Positions 45,795 through 54,149 of a stretch of DNA of 64,000 nucleotides are shown here, piece by piece. The notes below the pieces were generated by a model. The model had not been told where the DNA came from and did no database searches. It saw only the letters and a list, made by a program, of their open reading frames with translations. Numbering within the stretch: the stretch's first letter is position 1; each line of letters opens with the position of its first letter. The DNA comes from Methanothrix thermoacetophila PT (lineage in GTDB: Archaea; Halobacteriota; Methanosarcinia; Methanotrichales; Methanotrichaceae): assembly GCF_000014945.1 (NCBI RefSeq), contig NC_008553.1, positions 558,001 to 622,000 of the forward strand, read 5' to 3'. The position numbers were made by a program, and so were the translations under genes.

Positions 45795-46862
45795 TCAGGA
45801 TCGTTCTTTCCTGGAAACAAACCACTCTGCTATCTCTATGACATTCGTTCTACCCCATTCCCTCTTCTTTATCAGTTTTCTCCTCTCCAGAGAGTTCAGA
45901 ATGCCACTCAAAGACGACTTCGGGATGCCAGTCTCGTATCGCAGATCCGCCTGGGTCATGCGTCCGCTCTTTCTCAGGAGCGTCTCTATTACAGTCCTCT
46001 CCCGGTTTGTCAGCGTCTCTATAACCGCAGCCATCTCTCTCGTAATTTCTATTGGCTCTGATCCCGGAATGAATGGAGTTCTGGGGGACTCTTCCGCATG
46101 CTGATCAATATCCTGCGCCCCCTCATGCATATCCTCCCCGCAAACGCTGTCAGAGTGGAGCGATTCATCTGATTCTCTCCCTGGAGCATCCTGACGGCCG
46201 ATCTCCTGTGGCTCCGATCGCGAGGTCATCCTGCTATGCATCCCCACCCTTCTTCTCAGAATCCAGAAGGCACTGAGACATGCAATCAGTACCAGAGACG
46301 CGGCCATCGCAAAATACGTCTGGCTCTTCTTTGCTGGTTGCATGGACGCATTTACAGATGAGACATTGGAAGATGTCAAGAGCGGCTGTCTGTATTCAAC
46401 AACCACAGAAGGATCCATGAGATCGTATCCCTGAAGATCTACAGCCAGCGACTGGTTTGTTGATGATACAAGATAACTAAGGCCCTCTGAAGGGTTTATG
46501 CTGCTAAGCATCGCATCTCCTGGAAGGAAGAGCACCATACTGTACCGCTCGTATGAACCATAAGAGTGGATCTGGAGGGTCCATGCATCTCCTGCCTTAG
46601 ATGTGAGGGTGTTTGTCAGGGCATAGAGCTGAGATGTGGAGTTGTCGTAGCTGTATTGGGATGATGTCAGGAATGATAGCCCCTCAAGGCTGTCCGCGTA
46701 TCCGGTTATGAGAGCCTTTCCAGTCCAGTCAAGGTAAACGTTCAGAACGAGAGAGCGGTTATCATCAGCAGATATAGCAGCAGGGCTCATTACAAGCGAA
46801 AAGAGGATGCATAGCCAGAGGGCTTTCGCAGCTCTGATTGACAGCCTGGGCGTTCGATTCAT
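45795..46862 (-). CDS. Membrane-anchored winged-helix transcription regulator
   Basis: A 355-residue protein with an N-terminal signal/anchor (LWLCILFSLVMSPAAIS, residues 15-31), an extracytoplasmic domain (33-180), one membrane helix (YFAMAASLVLIACLSAFWI, about 183-201), an acidic linker, and a C-terminal MarR-like winged helix (ETLTNRERTVIETLLRKSGR ... GIPKSSLSGILNSLERRKLI, 282-350). It looks like a one-component sensor that binds DNA from the membrane. It lies between the duplicated secreted protein and the ABC operon, the two units sharing the GAACGTAC motif. Target genes are inferred, not shown. Confidence 0.8.
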   Translation of the reverse strand: MNRTPRLSIRAAKALWLCILFSLVMSPAAISADDNRSLVLNVYLDWTGKALITGYADSLEGLSFLTSSQYSYDNSTSQLYALTNTLTSKAGDAWTLQIHSYGSYERYSMVLFLPGDAMLSSINPSEGLSYLVSSTNQSLAVDLQGYDLMDPSVVVEYRQPLLTSSNVSSVNASMQPAKKSQTYFAMAASLVLIACLSAFWILRRRVGMHSRMTSRSEPQEIGRQDAPGRESDESLHSDSVCGEDMHEGAQDIDQHAEESPRTPFIPGSEPIEITREMAAVIETLTNRERTVIETLLRKSGRMTQADLRYETGIPKSSLSGILNSLERRKLIKKREWGRTNVIEIAEWFVSRKERS

Positions 46863-47137
46863 ACGACATTCACATGCGCTAATCTTCTTGGTGATCTTCT
46901 TGGTCTAATTGCTTCGATGTATAGAAATGGTTTTCGATGTCAGGAGCGGAGTTATACTCACACGAAGTATGTTTAATTTTACATATAATATTATGCCTTT
47001 GGCATTCCTCATCAAGATGTACAATATGGCTTAATCACCGTGAAGGTGTTTAAATACCATTTACAGGCTCTGATATCGCCTCATCGGCCATTTTCATCAT
47101 TTCGGCACACGTTTTCTTCCGATCGGTGTTTCTGAGA
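46863..47137. other. AT-rich intergenic region
   Basis: Promoter region of the regulator; several TATA-like stretches (TTTACATATAATATTATG, about 46978-46995). No gene. Confidence 0.4.
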
Positions 47138-48346
47138 TCATTCGCTTCTCAGCGCCTCGATCGGGTCCAGCATGGCGGCCTTGTTCGCGGGATAAACTCC
47201 TGCTATTATTGTAGATATTGCTCCGAAAAGCAGCCCTATGAGCATCGACTGTATCTTTATTGCGGACGGCAGACCTGCAAGCGATCCTATCGCAAATGAC
47301 AGGATGATGCCAAGCACTATCCCGATTATGCTGCTGACCACCCCCAGCAGACCGGCCTCCAAGAGGTACTGGATGCGGATATCCTGCGTCGTTGCGCCGA
47401 GGGCCTTCATGACCCCTATCTCGCGAATCCTCTCCTTCACTGTGAGCATCATCACATTTGCGATGCCTATACCGCCAACGACGAGCGATATCGCGCCTAT
47501 TCCAGCAAGCGCGTACTTGATCATGCTCAGTATGCTCATCAGTGATGTTAGCATATCCCTCGCTGTCGTTGCGTCATACGCCTCGTCCTTGTGATACCTC
47601 TCCAGATCGAGCTTAATCCGGTCAACCACCTCATCAACAGTCTCAGGATCATCAACTGTGACCTGGAAAGTTCCATAGTAGTAGTTCTCCCTTCCGAGAA
47701 GCTCCTTCATGGCCTTGTGTGTGACATACATCTGTGTATTGATATTACCAGCCCTCATTCCGGAGGACTCCTCCTCTCTGAGAACTCCAACAACCTTTAA
47801 GTCCATGTAGTTATCCTCGTAGTATATTCTGATCCTGTTTCCTGGAGAGATCCTCATTCTGAATATCCCATCGGCGACACCACTGCCTATCACGATCGAT
47901 GTGTAGTCTGACTCTGTGAGAAATCTCCCCTGAGAGATCTTAGATTTGAGATCATGCTCCTTCTCCGGATCGACACCTATCAGAGTGGCGGAAGCGTTTG
48001 TATTCCTGAAGCTGACTATCACGCCTGTGGATGTCTGCGGCGCCACATTTCTCACTCCAGGTATGTTCTCCAGGAGTTTTGTGTCCTTATCTGTGAATTT
48101 GGCTGGCTCCTCCGGGCTTCTGGTTGGGGGTCCACCAAAGGTGAACCTCCCTGGAGACACATGTATGACGTCGAGATCCAGCGCGCTGAACTGTGATGAT
48201 ACTCCTGAGTACAGTCCCTCGCCGACGGATAGCATGACCACTATGGCCATGACTCCTATTATTATTCCAAGGCTGGACATCATAGTCTTGAAGCGATCAG
48301 CCTTGAACCCTATCGATATGAGATCCAGGAGATCGTAAAGCTTCAT
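47138..48346 (-). CDS. MacB/FtsX-type ABC transporter permease
   Basis: A 402-residue permease: first helix SLGIIIGVMAIVVMLSVGEG, a large extracytoplasmic MacB_PCD domain (about 45-270), and three C-terminal helices with the conserved VKERIREIGVMKALGAT. Such proteins work by mechanotransmission on envelope lipoproteins or peptides rather than by classic import. It is encoded with a NEW3-like protein and an ATPase in one operon, ATPase first. Confidence 0.92.
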   Translation of the reverse strand: MKLYDLLDLISIGFKADRFKTMMSSLGIIIGVMAIVVMLSVGEGLYSGVSSQFSALDLDVIHVSPGRFTFGGPPTRSPEEPAKFTDKDTKLLENIPGVRNVAPQTSTGVIVSFRNTNASATLIGVDPEKEHDLKSKISQGRFLTESDYTSIVIGSGVADGIFRMRISPGNRIRIYYEDNYMDLKVVGVLREEESSGMRAGNINTQMYVTHKAMKELLGRENYYYGTFQVTVDDPETVDEVVDRIKLDLERYHKDEAYDATTARDMLTSLMSILSMIKYALAGIGAISLVVGGIGIANVMMLTVKERIREIGVMKALGATTQDIRIQYLLEAGLLGVVSSIIGIVLGIILSFAIGSLAGLPSAIKIQSMLIGLLFGAISTIIAGVYPANKAAMLDPIEALRSE

Positions 48347-48359
48347 GTTAGAGCTCCGG

Positions 48360-49220
48360 CTACTGAACCTTCAGTCTCTTTCGCCTGTAGATGTAAGCAG
48401 CAGGTATCAGAAGCAAAACTGCTATGCCGGCGAACAGAAGGTTGTTCCGTTTGGGCTCCACTCGAGGTGGAGAGTACCGTGTTTCGTATACCTCAGACTC
48501 ATGCCAGGTCTCGCCGTTCTTGAACCGCGCCACAAAGCTCAGGTTTGTGGGCGCATTAAGCTCTGTCTGCCCTATGGGATCCACTTTGAAGCTTATCGTG
48601 AAGACCTCATCAGGGTCCATGGTGCCTATGTAATACTCCTCTGGTGAGAACCTGACGCCCCTCGCAGAAGGGATTATTGTAACAGCATTCACAGTGTTCT
48701 CACGCGGGTTGGCAACGTTGAGATTGATGCTGCCCATGGTAGTGTCCTCTGCCCGCGTCAGGGTGACGGCTGCTGGATCGACCTTCACAGGTATCGTTCT
48801 GTGGATTGTTATACTATCATAACCGCCCTGCACCTCGAAGTCAAGAAGATGTGTGCCTCTAGTGGCGTTCTCAGAGGCCCTGATCTTGTAGTAGATCGTG
48901 ATCCTGTCAGTGGGGCCGATCATCCCGAGGTTATGGTAATCCTCTGTGAGAACATCGATCATATCAGTGCCTTTGAGCTTTGTGGCATTGAGCGGCGTCG
49001 AGATGAGCGCGCTGTGCGCTGTGGTCCCTGCTACAGACTCCCCGCCAGCGCCGTACTCAGCAGCACCGTTCTCCAGCTCTATGGCGATTATCGCCTCATC
49101 TCCCGGCATTAGAACTGCCGGATCCACAGTCGATTGTATGTTCACCGGCATGTGATATATGTAAGCGCATGCGACTGATATGATGAGCAGCAATGATTTA
49201 ATCCACAATAGAGATCTCAT
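48360..49220 (-). CDS. Extracytoplasmic NEW3/CARDB-like protein of the ABC system
   Basis: A 286-residue protein with an N-terminal signal (SLLLIISVACAYIY), two or three Ig-like beta domains of the NEW3/CARDB type (MPGDEAIIAIELENGA, GTHLLDFEVQGGYDSI, NVANPRENTVNAV), and a C-terminal membrane anchor (LLFAGIAVLLLIPAAYIYRR). It probably serves as the external partner of the MacB-like permease. Its start overlaps the ATPase stop by 4 bp. Confidence 0.8.
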   Translation of the reverse strand: MRSLLWIKSLLLIISVACAYIYHMPVNIQSTVDPAVLMPGDEAIIAIELENGAAEYGAGGESVAGTTAHSALISTPLNATKLKGTDMIDVLTEDYHNLGMIGPTDRITIYYKIRASENATRGTHLLDFEVQGGYDSITIHRTIPVKVDPAAVTLTRAEDTTMGSINLNVANPRENTVNAVTIIPSARGVRFSPEEYYIGTMDPDEVFTISFKVDPIGQTELNAPTNLSFVARFKNGETWHESEVYETRYSPPRVEPKRNNLLFAGIAVLLLIPAAYIYRRKRLKVQ

Positions 49221-49933
49221 GATGATTCCTCCATCGATGACTGATCTAGTATTCTGCCGTCCCTCATTCCGATGACACGGTTGCAGTACTTTGTTATCTC
49301 AGGGTTGTGTGTGACCATTATGATCGTCCGGCCTTCTCTGTTCAGACCGCTCAGAATATCCATTACCTCCTCTGTGCTTTTGAGATCAAGATTCCCTGTG
49401 GGCTCGTCCGCGATTATGATCTCAGGGTTGTTTGCAAGCGCCCGTGCTATCGCGACCCTCTGCCTTTCTCCTCCGGAGATGTTGAGCGGGCTGAAATCTG
49501 CCCTGTGCGCCACGCCAACGGACTTCAGCAGCTCAAGCGCTCTGTCTCTCCGCTCATCACGTGGCATGCCTTTGAGCATCATCGGCAGCTCGACATTCTT
49601 GAGCACGGATATCCGCCCGATGAGATTGAAGGCCTGGAATATGAAGCCTATTCTGTCTCTTCTTATCATCGCGAGCTCCTCCTCTGAAGCCCTGCTCACA
49701 TCCCGATCGAGAAGAATGTAGGTGCCTGCAGTTGGTCTGTCAAGACATCCGATGATGTTCATAAGCGTGGATTTCCCGCTGCCCGACGGCCCCATCAGCG
49801 CCAGGAAATCTCCCGAGTCTATGCTAAGGTTGATTCCCTTCAGCACGGGGAGCTCCACATCGCCTGTGATGTATGTCTTTCTTATGTCGCTGAGCGATAT
49901 CACCCTCAATCCAGCACCACCACGGATTTCCAC
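49217..49933 (-). CDS. LolD/MacB-type ABC transporter ATPase
   Basis: A 228- or 238-residue ATPase: Walker A MGPSGSGKST, Q-loop FQAFNLIGRISVLKN, signature NISGGERQRVAIARAL, Walker B IIIADEPTGNLD. The start is a GTG at 49933, or GTG 49903 if the family N-terminus ISLSDIRKTY is taken as the guide. A TATA-like TTTATCTA (49963-49970, minus) lies upstream, followed further up by the GAACGTAC repeats. Confidence 0.93.
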   Translation of the reverse strand: MEIRGGAGLRVISLSDIRKTYITGDVELPVLKGINLSIDSGDFLALMGPSGSGKSTLMNIIGCLDRPTAGTYILLDRDVSRASEEELAMIRRDRIGFIFQAFNLIGRISVLKNVELPMMLKGMPRDERRDRALELLKSVGVAHRADFSPLNISGGERQRVAIARALANNPEIIIADEPTGNLDLKSTEEVMDILSGLNREGRTIIMVTHNPEITKYCNRVIGMRDGRILDQSSMEESS

Positions 49934-49962
49934 GGGAACTGTTCAGGAGATCTGCAGAACGA

Positions 49963-50002
49963 TAGATAAAGTGTACACCGATCGAACGTACTATGAACGT
50001 AC
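49963..50002 (-). promoter_or_regulatory. ABC operon promoter with two GAACGTAC repeats
   Basis: CGAACGTAC (49983-49991) and GAACGTAC (49995-50002) are 11 bp apart, about one helical turn, and flanked by GATC on both sides. They lie some 15 bp upstream of the TATA-like TTTATCTA. Together with the single site at 45756-45764 they suggest a common DNA-binding regulator. Confidence 0.45.
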
Positions 50003-50101
50003 AGATCGTTCCGTTTCGCAGTAACGACCATCTGCGAGCTCCCGCGTAAAACACGCCATATGGAGAGGCATGAAGGTCTGAAATAGAACAGTGCAGCTTC
50101 A

Positions 50102-50142
50102 AAATAGCATGGCGCAAACTCCAATCTTAGATGGTGAGGTTG
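50102..50142 (+). repeat. IS200/IS605-end-like repeat, copy 7 (diverged)
   Basis: AATAGCATGGCGCAAACTCC then AATCTTAGATGGTGAGG; the GGAGAGGAGG part is changed. Confidence 0.5.
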
Positions 50143-50608
50143 TCTCAAAATTCCCAGGCATATTGATTTATGTAGATTGTATTTCCGCGCAGGATCGATG
50201 CAGATCTGCATCGTGCTTAAATAGTTTCGAGACAAATTCGGTAACAACGTATGCAAAAGGCTATCGAAAATCGCCATTAAGAGCGTGCGGTTCTATCGCA
50301 GTTTGCAATAAAAATCCAGATCATATACCTCCCGCCCCCATGTGATCTGCAGCGTCCCCAGAAAAAGTTCATGAGACATCCTGCTGAGGGCGGTCGATTC
50401 CATGTGTTCCATTCGGCGGTGCGATGCCACAACGTACCTTCGCGCAAAGGCAGATGTACGGTCGCGAATCAGATCTGCACGCAAAACCGGCTTCAGTGAA
50501 GAATATGGCCTGCCGATACCGAATTTATTTCGGGTTATTTTTAGGTGTTTTTATAAACAATATGATGATATGATAATAATATTAAATACATGAGAATCTT
50601 AGAAAAGG

Positions 50609-50656
50609 TTTAAATCTTAATTAAGAGAAGATGTTTTGACTAAAAGGCAAGGAGGT
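50609..50656 (+). promoter_or_regulatory. Promoter and strong SD of the secreted lamin-tail-like gene
   Basis: TATA box TTTAAAT at 50609-50615 and AAGGAGGT at 50649-50656, five bases before the ATG. The combination suggests high expression. Confidence 0.6.
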
Positions 50657-50661
50657 ATTGC

Positions 50662-51105
50662 ATGAAGATCGTAGCATGTACGCTTATGCTTGCTTTGGTT
50701 CTGTTCCTGGGAGCGGCATATGCGGAGGATACTGCAGAGAACGTCACTGCAGAGAATGTAACCGCTGAGGAGGCCATTGCAGAGAACGTCACTGCAGAGG
50801 CTGCGCCACTGTACATCGCTGACGTCAACATCGAGGAGGGCTATGTGGAGATCGCCAACGATGGCAATGCATCCCAGAGCCTGGAGAACTACACGCTCAA
50901 GATAGATGAGAACGAGCCGGTAACACTGGGTGCGATCGAGGTCCAGCCGGCCAGCTCCGTAAAGCTCTTCCTGGGCGCTGGCGAGAACACCGAGACAGAG
51001 ATATACCTGAACACAACGATCGAGTTCGCCGAGACCGGTACAGTCTCTCTCATGGATCCAGAGGGCAACGAAGTCTCCACATTCGCATACCCAGTGACTG
51101 AGTAA
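50662..51105 (+). CDS. Secreted lamin-tail-domain-like protein
   Basis: A 147-residue exported acidic protein: signal peptide (LMLALVLFLGAAYA), a short TAENVTAENVTAEEA repeat, then a ~100-residue beta-sandwich with the LTD pattern (LYIADVNIEEGYVEIANDGN, ENYTLKI, VKLFLGAGEN, GTVSLMDPEGNEV). Several NxT/S sites could be glycosylated. LTD domains are often found in envelope proteins; its strong ribosome-binding site suggests an abundant surface protein. The domain call is by pattern. Confidence 0.75.
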   Translation: MKIVACTLMLALVLFLGAAYAEDTAENVTAENVTAEEAIAENVTAEAAPLYIADVNIEEGYVEIANDGNASQSLENYTLKIDENEPVTLGAIEVQPASSVKLFLGAGENTETEIYLNTTIEFAETGTVSLMDPEGNEVSTFAYPVTE

Positions 51106-51150
51106 AGGCAGTGCAGGATTATCTTTTTTATTTTGCTATTCATTTTTGAA

Positions 51151-51237
51151 ACCTGTCCGAATAAAGATTGAGTGTCTTCTCCATCCAAAAGGTGTAAGCC
51201 GCAGATCTCTGATCTCATCTCTTATCCGGACAGATCC
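51151..51237 (+). repeat. Inverted-end element, subfamily B
   Basis: ACCTGTCCGAATAAAGATTG at the left and CTTATCCGGACAGATCC at the right are near-inverted. The interior has CTTCTCCATCCAAAAGG and CAGATCTCTG, as in 56805-57092. Confidence 0.65.
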
Positions 51238-51256
51238 CATTTTTGCTTTCATTAAT

Positions 51257-51306
51257 GTGATAGAAAGCAGCAGGGCGCAAACTCCAATCTTCAGGAGAGG
51301 AGGTCA
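51257..51306 (+). repeat. IS200/IS605-end-like repeat, copy 8
   Basis: The best-preserved copy: TGATAGAAAGCAGCAGGGCG, CAAACTCCAATCTTCAGG, AGAGGAGGTCAC. It leads into a hairpin region described in the next entry. Confidence 0.68.
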
Positions 51307-51460
51307 CTCTGTTCGTGTGTGTGAACTGCCCCACCCTGAAGGGCAGGGCTTCCCACTTCATAGCCAACACCTATCTATCATTTATCGTTGAGCGTACCAG
51401 AGGCAGGAAGAACTTCGTTTTCATCCCCACTGCGCCCACTTCTCTCCAAAGAGTTAAATA
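51307..51460 (+). mobile_element. Remnant resembling the terminal region of an IS200/IS605 (tnpB-type) element
   Basis: Following copy 8, GAACTGCCCCACCCTGAAGG with GGCAGGGCTTCCC forms the hairpin commonly seen after tnpB-type genes in archaea and bacteria. It is followed by the dispersed segment CTTCGTTTTCATCCCC ... AAGAGTTAAA shared with the first 75 bases of the window. No tnpA or tnpB coding sequence is left. Confidence 0.5.
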
Positions 51461-51491
51461 CCTGATCGGATAGCTTGCCTAAGGGATTTTT

Positions 51492-52286
51492 TTGAAATGC
51501 AGAGGTCTCCTGCTATCGTCAGCATATGCAGTGTACGAGAGATTGCTCAAGCAACAGCTCGCAAGGGGTCCAAGAGTGGAACACGTCGCAGTTATCCAAG
51601 ATGGGAACAGACGATATGCGAACCGACACAACATGCCCGTGTCGAACGGCCACAGGCTCGGCGCGAAGACGACGGAGAAGATATCAGACTGGTGCCTGGA
51701 GCTTGGAATAAAACACCTGACGGTCTATGCATTCTCAACAGAGAACTTCAGCAGGAGCGAGCCAGAGAAGAGATACATCTTCAACCTGATCACGGAGAAG
51801 CTCCTTGAGCTGTGCAGCTCGGAGAAGATACACAAAAACAGGGTTCGCGTCAGAGCCATTGGCCGGATCGATATGCTACCTGAGTATTTGCAGAACGCCA
51901 TAAAAGAGGTCGAGGCTGCGACTGAGGGATACAGCCAGATGTATCTCAACGTGGCGCTCGCATATGGAGGGCAGTACGAGCTGATCGACGCCACCAGGGC
52001 CATGGCAAGAGACCTGCGTGCCGGTGTGATCAGAATCAGCGATCTAGATGAGGATCTTGTAGGCAGGTACCTGTATCCTACCACAGAAACACCCGTGCCG
52101 AAGGTCGATCTCATAATAAGAACGGGTGGAGAGATCAGGACGTCCAACTTCCTTCCCTGGCAGGCAAATGGAAGCGAGTGTGCTGCATACTTCTGTGCGC
52201 CATACTGGCCTGAGTTCAGAAAGATAGACTTTCTCAGAGCCATCAGGACAGCCCAGTCGTACGCCTTCAGATCAACAGGCTTATAA
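51492..52286 (+). CDS. uppS: Z-type polyprenyl diphosphate synthase (UppS family)
   Basis: A cis-prenyltransferase that makes the long-chain polyprenyl (dolichyl-type) carrier for cell-surface glycan assembly. The 264-residue protein has VAVIQDGNRRYANRHN (the DGN-x-R-x-A motif), LTVYAFSTENFSRSEPE, LNVALAYGGQYEL, and the C-terminal VDLIIRTGGEIRTSNFLPWQ ... EFRKIDFLRAI. The start appears to be TTG 51492; GTG 51531 is an alternative. tRNA-Arg follows by 28 bp. Confidence 0.93.
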   Translation: MKCRGLLLSSAYAVYERLLKQQLARGPRVEHVAVIQDGNRRYANRHNMPVSNGHRLGAKTTEKISDWCLELGIKHLTVYAFSTENFSRSEPEKRYIFNLITEKLLELCSSEKIHKNRVRVRAIGRIDMLPEYLQNAIKEVEAATEGYSQMYLNVALAYGGQYELIDATRAMARDLRAGVIRISDLDEDLVGRYLYPTTETPVPKVDLIIRTGGEIRTSNFLPWQANGSECAAYFCAPYWPEFRKIDFLRAIRTAQSYAFRSTGL

Positions 52287-52314
52287 CCAGGAAGGATTTC
52301 ATGACTCACTCGTT

Positions 52315-52400
52315 GTCCCGATGGGGTAGCGGATATCCCGGAGGCCTGCGGAGATCGTCGCAGACAGCCTTCAACCCGGGTTCGAATCCCGGTCGGGACG
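52315..52400 (+). tRNA. tRNA-Arg (anticodon GCG) with 14-nt intron
   Basis: Acceptor GTCCCGA/TCGGGAC with discriminator G, T-arm CCGGG-TTCGAAT-CCCGG, anticodon stem GAGGC/GCCTT. The loop is CTGCGG + A after removal of a 14-nt intron at 52352-52365. A canonical bulge-helix-bulge supports this: the 4-bp helix CTGC/GCAG is flanked by 3-nt bulges GGA and ACA, each cut after the second base. The anticodon reads GCG. Confidence 0.88.
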
Positions 52401-52550
52401 TTTGAATTTTGGTGCTGCAGCCTGCCCGATGCGGAATCCGCTGGGTGGGCGTCTCTTTACAGAGATGCTCGTTCTCGAACCACACTCCGTCGGAGTTACC
52501 TGCACTCCGGTATTCACCAACCACAAGTTCGGGGATTGCAGCTTCTCGGG

Positions 52551-52637
52551 CCTCTCCGAATAACAGCCGAATTCAGAAATCTGTAGCTTGCTGCGTTTGG
52601 ATGGTGGGGATGTCTAACCCTTATTCGGGCAGGTTCC
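52551..52637 (-). repeat. Inverted-end element, subfamily B (reverse)
   Basis: CCTCTCCGAATAACAGCC at one end and CTTATTCGGGCAGGTTCC at the other. The interior CTGTAGCTTGCTGCGTTTGG is the reverse complement of the subfamily B core. Confidence 0.6.
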
Positions 52638-52653
52638 ATCTCTCCTCGGATGA

Positions 52654-52742
52654 ACGTGTCCGAATAAGGATTGTGTGTTTATGATGTGCAGAAGAGGGGG
52701 ATGATCCAGATTTCTGGCTACAGCTCTTATCCGGACAGGTCC
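52654..52742 (-). repeat. Inverted-end element, subfamily A (reverse)
   Basis: ACGTGTCCGAATAAGGATTG to CTTATCCGGACAGGTCC. Its interior (GTTTATGATGTGCAGAAG, GATCCAGATTTCTGGC) is the reverse complement of 3478-3566. It lies 16 bp from the subfamily B copy. Confidence 0.65.
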
Positions 52743-52791
52743 CTCGGATAAGGATAAATCCAACAATATTCATCCAGCATATGGTGGTCTG

Positions 52792-53142
52792 ATGTTTCCA
52801 GGACTTGGTGGACGGGGAATGAGCCCCAAGAAGATGAAGGGCATGCTGAAAAGCATGGGCATAAACATCGACGAGATCGAGGGCGTCGAGGAGGTCGTCA
52901 TACGAACCTCAGATAGAGAGATAGTAATCAAGAATGCATCTGTGGCGGTAATGGAGGCGCAGGGCAACAGGAGCTATCAGATATCCGGAGATGTCACAGA
53001 GCTTCCCAGAGTCTCACCCTCGGATGTCGAGCTTGTCGCATCTCAGACAGGAGCAAGCCCTGAGGAGGCCAGGGCTGCGCTGATGGATTGCGGGGGCGAC
53101 CTTGCTGAGGCGATAATAAAGCTGAGCTCGAAGACCTCGTGA
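52792..53142 (+). CDS. nac: Nascent polypeptide-associated complex (NAC) protein
   Basis: The archaeal homodimeric NAC binds nascent chains at the ribosome exit. The 116-residue protein has a short basic N-terminus (SPKKMKGMLKSMGINIDE), the NAC beta-barrel (EEVVIRTSDREIVIKNASV, YQISGDVTE) and a C-terminal UBA domain (VELVASQTGASPEEARAAL). Confidence 0.95.
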   Translation: MFPGLGGRGMSPKKMKGMLKSMGINIDEIEGVEEVVIRTSDREIVIKNASVAVMEAQGNRSYQISGDVTELPRVSPSDVELVASQTGASPEEARAALMDCGGDLAEAIIKLSSKTS

Positions 53143-53156
53143 AGATGTAAACGTGA

Positions 53157-53281
53157 TTCTTATCCATTTGATGGGCTGCCAAAAGAAGGAGTGTTCATGC
53201 TATGCTTCGCGGCGACTGTGAATGTATGCCTCCACAACCACATTGCATGCCCTGCAAGCTGCTACGCACATAAGAGTGACG
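53157..53281 (+). repeat. About 125-bp dispersed repeat, copy B
   Basis: It matches 893-1020 from CTTATCCATTTGATG through CATGCTATGC, ACAACCACAT, GCATGCCCT to CTACGCA. It lies between NAC and the convergent hypothetical gene. Confidence 0.6.
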
Positions 53282-53295
53282 TGATCGTCCGACAA

Positions 53296-54009
53296 TTACG
53301 GATCGTAGATGACCGGTATGCCATGCGATGCAGCGATCTTATCGACAGCATCCTTTAATCCGAGATGCCTCATGGCACTCCTGCTTGCCTCAACTAGGAT
53401 GACGAGATCGCTATCGTGAAGAGCTCTGCCGATCCGTGAGGCCTTGCTCCCCAGCCTCGGATCCGGCCTTCTCACCAGAATTACATGCGCATCACCCATC
53501 ACAAATGTGCCATCCTCAGACATATGCCCCAGCTGGATCGTAACTTTGTCAGAATCCTGTGATAGCTCGAAAGCGATAGGGTAGTTCGCGAACTCATTGT
53601 GGTCGTAAATTTTTCTGTCCCGCAGGGCGTATCTCAGCTCCTCCATAAGCCTCTTCGCCAGATCGACAAGCTCCATCTGGGCCTTTCTTGAGAAGTCTCT
53701 GCACTTCGCTATGGAGAGAAACGTCAGATGATGGAGCGGCTGGCCTTTCTTATGACAGTATGCGTGCGTATCGATGACATCGTAATCATCCTCCAGTGGG
53801 AAGAAGCATGGCGCATAGCTGTCGCAGTTTTTGCATTTGAGTTCTATCACCTTGGCCTTGTCCAGAAATGGCGCCAGACCTTCAAGTATCTCAAGCATAT
53901 CTATGATCTGAGCGCTGGAGTTGTTCGTGCTCTGCAACCCTCTGACTATGAACATGAGCTCATCTGCCTCACGGCCAGATTCCTTTGACTTCTGAACCGA
54001 CTCACTCAT
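53296..54009 (-). CDS. Conserved hypothetical protein with cysteine pairs
   Basis: A 237-residue soluble protein I do not recognise. It has a helical N-terminus (IIDMLEILEGLAPFLDKAK), a CKNCDSYAPCFFP cysteine cluster with a later HAYCHKKGQ that might bind metal, and a C-terminal alpha/beta half (VILVRRPDPRLGSKASRIG ... AASHGIPVIYDP) resembling a small nucleotide- or nuclease-like fold. It is divergent from scpB, with a 140-bp shared promoter region. Confidence 0.72.
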   Translation of the reverse strand: MSESVQKSKESGREADELMFIVRGLQSTNNSSAQIIDMLEILEGLAPFLDKAKVIELKCKNCDSYAPCFFPLEDDYDVIDTHAYCHKKGQPLHHLTFLSIAKCRDFSRKAQMELVDLAKRLMEELRYALRDRKIYDHNEFANYPIAFELSQDSDKVTIQLGHMSEDGTFVMGDAHVILVRRPDPRLGSKASRIGRALHDSDLVILVEASRSAMRHLGLKDAVDKIAASHGIPVIYDP

Positions 54010-54149
54010 TCTAAAGGCATGAGTGCTGGAGCGAATTTAAATATATCTCAAGCCCAGAGAGCATGTCTTTTGATTTCCCAAAGTATGTTGGATAGAGATT
54101 ATAAGATGACAGAACATCACTGCTCACAGGAGGTCTCAGAACGACGAAG

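Larger units (their letters stand above)
49934..50661. other. Gene-free region between ABC operon and secreted protein
   Basis: It holds the divergent promoters of its neighbours and an IS-end-like repeat near 50102-50142. The middle 400 bp show no gene I can support. Confidence 0.45.
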
